Part shown: in pieces, positions 6,011 through 9,988 of the stretch | Layout of the letters: the number at the start of each line of letters is the position of its first letter | Position numbering within the stretch: position 1 is the first letter of the stretch | Source of the DNA: CAYMLQ01 sp964390795 | GTDB lineage: Bacteria > Verrucomicrobiota > Kiritimatiellia > RFP12 > UBA1067 | Length of the DNA: 9,988 bases | Assembly: GCA_964390795.1 (NCBI GenBank) | Contig: CAYMLQ010000215.1 | Coordinates: forward strand, 1 to 9,988 | Reading direction: 5' to 3' | Made by a program: the position numbers and the translations under genes | Notes under the pieces: generated by a model | What the model was told of the DNA's origin: nothing | What the model saw: the letters and a program-made list of their open reading frames with translations, nothing else | Database searches by the model: none

Positions 6011-7693
6011 ATGTCAAAGTATGCGATAGGCTTAGATTACGGTACGAACTCGTGCCGCTCGCTGATCGTGAATCTCGAGACCGGCGCGGAGGTCGCGTCT
6101 CACGTCTACACCTATCCGTCCGGCCAGATGGGCGTGATCGTGGATCCGCGCGACCCCAACGTCGCGCGGCAGAGCCCCGCGGACTACCGTGCGGGCCTGA
6201 TTGACATCGTTGTCCAAGGCCTTGCGAAAGCGGCGGCAGCGGATTTCGCTTTCTCGCCGGCCGCGGTTGTTGGCATCGGCGTCGACACGACCGGCTCGAC
6301 GCCGATGCCGGTGGATCGCGCGGGCGTGCCTTTGGCCCTGCTGCCCGAGTTCAAGGACAACCCCAACGCGCAGGCGTGGCTCTGGAAAGACCACACCAGC
6401 CACGCCGAGGCGGCGGAGATCACGGCGCTGGCCGCTAAGCTGCGCCCGGAGTATCTGGCCAAATGCGGCGGCACCTATTCGTCGGAGTGGTTCTGGGCGA
6501 AGGTGCTCCGCTGCAAGCGAGTTGACCTGAAGGTTTTCGAGGCGGCCTTCAGCTTCGTCGAGCTGTGCGACTGGATTCCGGCGCTGCTCACCGGCATTGA
6601 AGACCCTCTGGCCCTCAAGCGCGGCGTGTGCGCGGCCGGCCACAAGGCGCTCTACGCGAAGAGCTGGGGCGGGTTGCCGGATAAAGAGTTCCTGGGCGCT
6701 CTTGATCCGGCGCTGGCCTCTCTGCGCGACCGGCTGTATGAGACGGCCTACACGGCGGACGTCAAGGCGGGCGGGCTCTGCGAGGCGTGGGCCAGGCTGC
6801 TGGGGCTGCCGGCCGGCATCGCGGTGGCGGTCGGCGCGTTCGACGCGCATATGGGCGCGGTCGGCGCGGGCTGCGCCACCGGCAAGCTGGCGAAGATTCT
6901 GGGAACCAGCACCTGCGATCTGCTGGTCGCGAAGAATGATCGGCCGCTCAGGGATATTCCGGGGGTGTGCGGGATTGTGGACGGCTCTGTGATTGCGGGC
7001 TATTACGGCATCGAGGCCGGGCAGTCGGCCGTGGGCGACATCTTCCTCTGGTTCGTTAACAATTTGGTGCCGGAAGCCTTCGGCGTGTCGGCGGGTGCGA
7101 AGTTCGCCGCGCTGGATGAGGCGGCGGCTCGGCTCAAACCCGGTGAGAACGGACTGCTGGCGCTCGATTGGAACAACGGCAACCGCTGCGTGCTGACCGA
7201 CGTGCGCCTGTCGGGGCTGATCCTCGGGCAAACGTTGCACACCACCGCGCCGGAGATTTACCGTGCCCTGGTGGAGGCCACGGCATTCGGCGCGAGAATG
7301 ATCATTGATCGCGTGCGGGCTTTCGGCGTGCCGGTTGAGCAGGTGATCAACTGCGGCGGACTCGCGGTGAAGAGCCCTTTCCTGATGCAAGTTTATGCGG
7401 ATATTCTGGACATGCCCATGACCGTCGCGGCCTCGGATCAGACCTGCGCGCTGGGCGCGGCGCTGTTCGGCGCCGTGGCGGCGGGTGTCTTTGCGGATGT
7501 GGTGGCTGCGCAGGCAAAGCTCTGCCGCATCCGCGAGCGGGACTACCAGCCGATCCCTGCTAACGTCGCGGTTTACCGCGAGCTGTTCGCGCTGTACGGA
7601 CAACTGCACGACGGATTCGGCACGGCGGCGTGGAACGGCAACATGGCCAACGTGATGAAAGCGCTGATCGCGCTTCGGGAGCGGCAGCGGTAG
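6011..7693 (+). CDS. araB: L-ribulokinase
   Basis: A 560-residue FGGY-family sugar kinase (E. coli AraB has 566), EC 2.7.1.16. It phosphorylates L-ribulose to L-ribulose 5-phosphate with ATP in the cytoplasm. The N-terminus has the nucleotide-binding IGLDYGTNSCRSL (residues 6-18). It is followed by GIGVDTTGSTP, PEFKDNPNAQAWLWKDHT and YSSEWFWAKVL, all hallmarks of AraB rather than xylulo- or glycerol kinase. The catalytic base is expected at Asp278 in GAFDAHMGAVGAG. The second ATPase motif KILGTSTCD follows, and the C-terminal signature is CGGLAVKSPFLMQVYADIL with SDQTCALGAA. It reads without breaks and has a strong SD. It follows GH51 by 113 bp, including the stem-loop, and precedes araD by 65 bp. 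Annotation is very secure from family motifs. Confidence 0.98.
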   Translation: MSKYAIGLDYGTNSCRSLIVNLETGAEVASHVYTYPSGQMGVIVDPRDPNVARQSPADYRAGLIDIVVQGLAKAAAADFAFSPAAVVGIGVDTTGSTPMPVDRAGVPLALLPEFKDNPNAQAWLWKDHTSHAEAAEITALAAKLRPEYLAKCGGTYSSEWFWAKVLRCKRVDLKVFEAAFSFVELCDWIPALLTGIEDPLALKRGVCAAGHKALYAKSWGGLPDKEFLGALDPALASLRDRLYETAYTADVKAGGLCEAWARLLGLPAGIAVAVGAFDAHMGAVGAGCATGKLAKILGTSTCDLLVAKNDRPLRDIPGVCGIVDGSVIAGYYGIEAGQSAVGDIFLWFVNNLVPEAFGVSAGAKFAALDEAAARLKPGENGLLALDWNNGNRCVLTDVRLSGLILGQTLHTTAPEIYRALVEATAFGARMIIDRVRAFGVPVEQVINCGGLAVKSPFLMQVYADILDMPMTVAASDQTCALGAALFGAVAAGVFADVVAAQAKLCRIRERDYQPIPANVAVYRELFALYGQLHDGFGTAAWNGNMANVMKALIALRERQR

Positions 7694-7714
7694 GAAAGGT
7701 CGAAAGAATCGACG

Positions 7715-7748
7715 GATTCGCTCGATTCGATTCAATAGATTCGCTCGA
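7715..7748. repeat. Direct repeat GATTCGCTCGA x2 in the araB-araD gap
   Basis: GATTCGCTCGA occurs at 7715-7725 and 7738-7748, 23 bp apart. Between them are TCGATTC-type sub-repeats, and a GAATC...GATTC mini-hairpin lies at 7706-7719. The second copy leads straight into the araD ribosome binding site. Its function is unknown; it may be a simple repeat or a binding site. Confidence 0.4.
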
Positions 7749-7749
7749 G

Positions 7750-7755
7750 AAGGAG
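7750..7755 (+). promoter_or_regulatory. araD: Shine-Dalgarno sequence that sets the araD start
   Basis: AAGGAG lies three bases before ATG 7759. The frame is open further upstream into araB, but only the product from 7759 aligns with the known AraD N-terminus (MLE.LK...ANL.L). Confidence 0.7.
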
Positions 7756-7758
7756 AAC

Positions 7759-8460
7759 ATGCTCGAAGCACTCAAAGAACTTATCTGCGCGGCCAACCTG
7801 GAGCTGGTCAGGCACGGTCTGGTCACGCTGACCTGGGGCAATGTGAGCGGCGTGGACCGCGCGCTCGGCCTGATGGTGATCAAGCCCAGCGGCGTTGCCT
7901 ATGATCTTCTGATGCCGGAGACGATGGTGGTTACGGATCTGGACGGCAAGGTGGTCGAAGGCGAGTACGCGCCCTCGTCTGATACGCCCACGCACGTGCG
8001 GCTGTATCAGGCGTTTCCCAACATCGGCGGCGTGGTTCACACGCATAGCGCGTATGCGACCGCGTTTGCTCAAGCCGGGTGCGAGATCCCCTGTCTCGGG
8101 ACGACGCACGCGGATCATTTTCACGGCGCGGTGCCGGTCGCGCGGCTGCCGACCGAGGCGGAGGTGCGCGAGCGCTACGAGCACAACATCGGCGGGCTGC
8201 TCGTGGAGCGCTTCCGCGACATCGACCCCGATGCGGTGCCCGGCGTGCTGGCGGCCGGACACGGGCCGTTCGCGTGGGGGCCGACCCCCAAGAAGGCGGT
8301 GGAGAACGCGGTCGCGCTCGAAGCCGTGGCGAGGATGGCAGCCGCAACCTTCGCCCTGTGCCCATCTATCGATCCGCTTCCGTCTTACATCCTCGACAAG
8401 CATTTTGGACGCAAGCATGGCCCGGGGGCGTATTACGGACAGAGGAATGTCCAATCATGA
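7759..8460 (+). CDS. araD: L-ribulose-5-phosphate 4-epimerase
   Basis: A 233-residue class II aldolase-like epimerase, EC 5.1.3.4. It interconverts L-ribulose 5-phosphate and D-xylulose 5-phosphate by retro-aldol chemistry on zinc, the last step of the arabinose route. Its length and motifs match E. coli AraD (231 residues) almost position by position: TWGNVSG (25-31), the phosphate-binding KPSGV (42-46), SSDTPTH (73-79), metal ligands His94 and His96 in VHTHS, Asp119 in TTHADHF, and third ligand His168 in GHGPFAWG. The family's C-terminal HG..AYYGQ is present, but five further residues (RNVQS) follow. These are encoded by the left arm of an inverted repeat, so the repeat seems to have supplied the end of the gene. 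It lies 65 bp after araB and 82 bp before the isomerase gene. Very secure. Confidence 0.98.
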   Translation: MLEALKELICAANLELVRHGLVTLTWGNVSGVDRALGLMVIKPSGVAYDLLMPETMVVTDLDGKVVEGEYAPSSDTPTHVRLYQAFPNIGGVVHTHSAYATAFAQAGCEIPCLGTTHADHFHGAVPVARLPTEAEVRERYEHNIGGLLVERFRDIDPDAVPGVLAAGHGPFAWGPTPKKAVENAVALEAVARMAAATFALCPSIDPLPSYILDKHFGRKHGPGAYYGQRNVQS

Positions 8461-8496
8461 AAGGGAAGTAGTGGTCCGATGGACGTTGGACATTCC
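8444..8496. repeat. Inverted repeat overlapping the 3' end of araD
   Basis: GGAATGTCCAA at 8444-8454 is the exact reverse complement of TTGGACATTCC at 8486-8496, with 31 bases between. A smaller nested dyad GTCC-GAT-GGAC sits at 8474-8484. It is followed by GATATTGGATATT at 8503-8515, another internal repeat. The left arm lies within the last codons of araD, a few bases before its TGA. The arrangement looks like a dispersed palindromic element at the araD/isomerase junction. It could also act as a weak terminator or mRNA processing hairpin. Confidence 0.65.
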
Positions 8497-8542
8497 TTGT
8501 TCGATATTGGATATTCACCCGATTGACAAAGGAGAGTGAACG

Positions 8543-9988
8543 ATGAGTTTGCAGAACATGCCGGAGATCAAAATCGGCGTCGTAGGCGTGTCGCGGGACT
8601 GTTTTCCCGCGGCGCTGACGCAGAAGCGTTTGGCTGCACTGATGGCCGAACTCAAAAAGCAGGGCGTACACGCCGTGGCGTGTCCGGTGATCATCGAGAA
8701 CGAGAAGCAGGCCCTTGCGGCGTGCGATGACCTAATCGAGCAAGGGTGCAATGCGGCGGTTGCGTATTTGGGCAACTTCGGGCCTGAAGGGCCGACCACG
8801 CTCTTCATTCAGGAATTTCCCGGACCAGCTATGGTCTGCGCCGCAGCCGAGGAGAACAAGGGCGTGCTGGCCAGCGACCGCGGCGATGCGCTGTGCGGCC
8901 TGCTCAACTGCTCCTACAATATCGGGCTGCGCCGCCTCGACGTCTACATCCCGCAGTACCCGGTGGGGCTGCCCAAGGATCTCGCGCAGAAGATCGGCGA
9001 GTTCGCTTTGATCGCACGTGTGGTGGTTGGCGTGACCAACCTTAAGGTGTTCGGCTTCGGGCCGCGTCCGCACGACTTCCTGGCCTGCAATGCGCCGGTC
9101 CAGCCGATCTATGATCTGGGTGCCACGGTCATGGAGAACTCGGAGCTGGATATGCTCGTCGAGTTCAAGAAGGCCGCGAAAGACAAAGCCGGCATTAAGG
9201 CGATCGCGGCGGACATGGCCAAGGAGCTTGAGGGCGCGTGCCAGTGGCCGGACCTGCTGCCGCGTCTCGCACAGTTCGAGCTGGCGCTGATGAAGTTCTA
9301 CGAGAACAACCTCGGGGCCTCGTCGTACGGTGTTTTCGCGAACAAGTGCTGGCCCGCGTTCGAGAGCGAGTTCGGCTTTGTGCCGTGCTTCATCAATAGC
9401 CGCCTGGCCGGACGCGGCATTCCTGTCGCGTGCGAAGTGGATCTCTACGGCGCGATCTCGGAGTACATGCTGCAGTGCGCGACAGGATTGCCAGCAACGC
9501 TGCTGGACATCAATAACTCGGTTCCGGCGGATGTGATCAAGGGCGCGGACCTCAAGGGCGTGCCTGCCAAGGATCTCTTCATGGGCTTCCACTGCGGCAA
9601 CACGTGCAGCTCCTGCATGAAGAACTGCACCATGAAGTACCAGCTCATCATGAACCGGCTGATGGAGGGCGGCGGTGCGCCGGACATCACGCGCGGCACG
9701 CTGGAAGGCCAGCTCAAGCCGGGTGCGACCACCATGTTCCGCGTGCAGGGTAACTCCGACAGCGAACTGGTGAGCTACATCGCCGAGGGCGAGATGCTCG
9801 ACGTCAATCCGTGCTCGTTCGGCGGCATCGGCGTAGTGGGCATCCGCGACTTCGCGCGGTTCTACCGCCATGTGCTGATCGGCAAGCGCTTCCCGCACCA
9901 CGGCGGCTTCGGCTTCGCCAAGGCGGGCAAGGTGCTCTTCGAGGCGGTCAAGCTGCTGGGCGTCGAGGACGTCAACACGCCGCTGCCT
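8543..9988 (+). CDS. L-fucose/L-arabinose isomerase family protein (probable arabinose isomerase of the locus), 3' end cut off
   Basis: A reading frame of 482 codons starts at ATG 8543 with AAGGAG eight bases upstream and stays open to the right edge. Most of the protein is present if the family length is about 490-500 residues. By family knowledge it should interconvert an aldose and ketose using Mn2+; next to araB and araD the likely reaction is L-arabinose to L-ribulose. The N-terminal two-thirds has alternating beta/alpha segments (KIGVVGVSRDCF, AVAYLGNFGPEG, NLKVFGFGPRPHDFL). The metal-binding part has ACEVDLYGA (Glu298, Asp300), His350 in GFHCGN and His452/His453 in RFPHHGGFG, placed as in AraA and FucI enzymes. 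It is clearly not a close relative of classical AraA. A cysteine cluster at 351-362 (C-x3-C-x2-C-x3-C) is unusual. L-fucose or another sugar remains possible as substrate. Confidence 0.85.
   Translation, partial: MSLQNMPEIKIGVVGVSRDCFPAALTQKRLAALMAELKKQGVHAVACPVIIENEKQALAACDDLIEQGCNAAVAYLGNFGPEGPTTLFIQEFPGPAMVCAAAEENKGVLASDRGDALCGLLNCSYNIGLRRLDVYIPQYPVGLPKDLAQKIGEFALIARVVVGVTNLKVFGFGPRPHDFLACNAPVQPIYDLGATVMENSELDMLVEFKKAAKDKAGIKAIAADMAKELEGACQWPDLLPRLAQFELALMKFYENNLGASSYGVFANKCWPAFESEFGFVPCFINSRLAGRGIPVACEVDLYGAISEYMLQCATGLPATLLDINNSVPADVIKGADLKGVPAKDLFMGFHCGNTCSSCMKNCTMKYQLIMNRLMEGGGAPDITRGTLEGQLKPGATTMFRVQGNSDSELVSYIAEGEMLDVNPCSFGGIGVVGIRDFARFYRHVLIGKRFPHHGGFGFAKAGKVLFEAVKLLGVEDVNTPLP

Noticed and set aside
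7630..7758. Upstream extension of araD overlapping the araB 3' end
   Set aside because: The extra N-terminal residues have no family match. A ribosome binding site and the AraD-like N-terminus both point to ATG 7759.
6032..7771. Long open frame on the minus strand opposite araB (about 579 codons)
   Set aside because: It is an antisense shadow of a GC-rich gene: arginine- and histidine-rich product, no recognisable domain, while the plus strand encodes an unmistakable ribulokinase.
8523..8528. Perfect TTGACA -35-like hexamer before the isomerase gene
   Set aside because: A -10 box at normal spacing would fall inside the coding region just after the start codon. It is more likely chance within the gap.
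9593..9616. C-x3-C-x2-C as a radical SAM motif
   Set aside because: It lies inside an isomerase-type fold after the metal-ligand region, without other radical SAM features. It is reported only as a possible metal site.
8732..9901. Minus-strand open frame opposite the isomerase (about 389 codons)
   Set aside because: Compositionally biased shadow with no motif. The plus-strand frame has a ribosome binding site and isomerase motifs.
1..9988. CRISPR arrays, tRNA or rRNA genes, transposases, defence systems
   Set aside because: I looked on both strands and saw no regularly spaced repeats with spacers, no cloverleaf-like segments, and no transposase, integrase or nuclease motifs.

Overview
The window (about 60% GC by eye) carries one co-directional + strand locus for taking up and breaking down L-arabinose-containing polysaccharide. 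It is preceded by the tail of an unrelated-looking secreted protein. The host is probably a Gram-negative carbohydrate degrader. The autotransporter-associated-type beta-strand C-terminus at the left edge, the Sec-type signal peptides on both glycosidases, the SGLT-like sodium symporter and the many palindromic intergenic repeats would suit the PVC group (Verrucomicrobiota, Kiritimatiellota or Lentisphaerota). This assignment is inference; no rRNA or marker gene is present.

Layout: 2-298, C-terminus of a beta-strand-rich surface or secreted protein. 314-350, an RNA-type hairpin. 372-1370, secreted GH43-like glycosidase. 1371-1588, non-coding stretch with a perfect 26-bp palindrome, further half-sites and a weak promoter candidate. 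1589-3313, SGLT-type sodium:sugar symporter. 3366-5897, secreted GH51 alpha-L-arabinofuranosidase with an inserted lectin-like beta-sandwich. 5916-5993, a near-perfect 28-bp inverted repeat. 6011-7693, L-ribulokinase (araB). 7759-8460, L-ribulose-5-phosphate 4-epimerase (araD), whose last codons lie in the arm of another inverted repeat. 8543-9988, an L-fucose/L-arabinose isomerase family protein that runs off the right edge.

Together the genes give a coherent inferred route. The GH43 and GH51 enzymes release L-arabinose outside the cytoplasm and the symporter imports it. The isomerase would make L-ribulose, AraB would phosphorylate it to L-ribulose 5-phosphate, and AraD would give D-xylulose 5-phosphate for the pentose phosphate pathway. 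No transcriptional regulator and no classical AraA are visible inside the window.

I do not see a wholly new system. The points most worth a second look are the non-classical isomerase with a four-cysteine cluster in the expected AraA position, and the three different palindromic elements between operon genes. One of those appears to have supplied the stop codon and last residues of araD.
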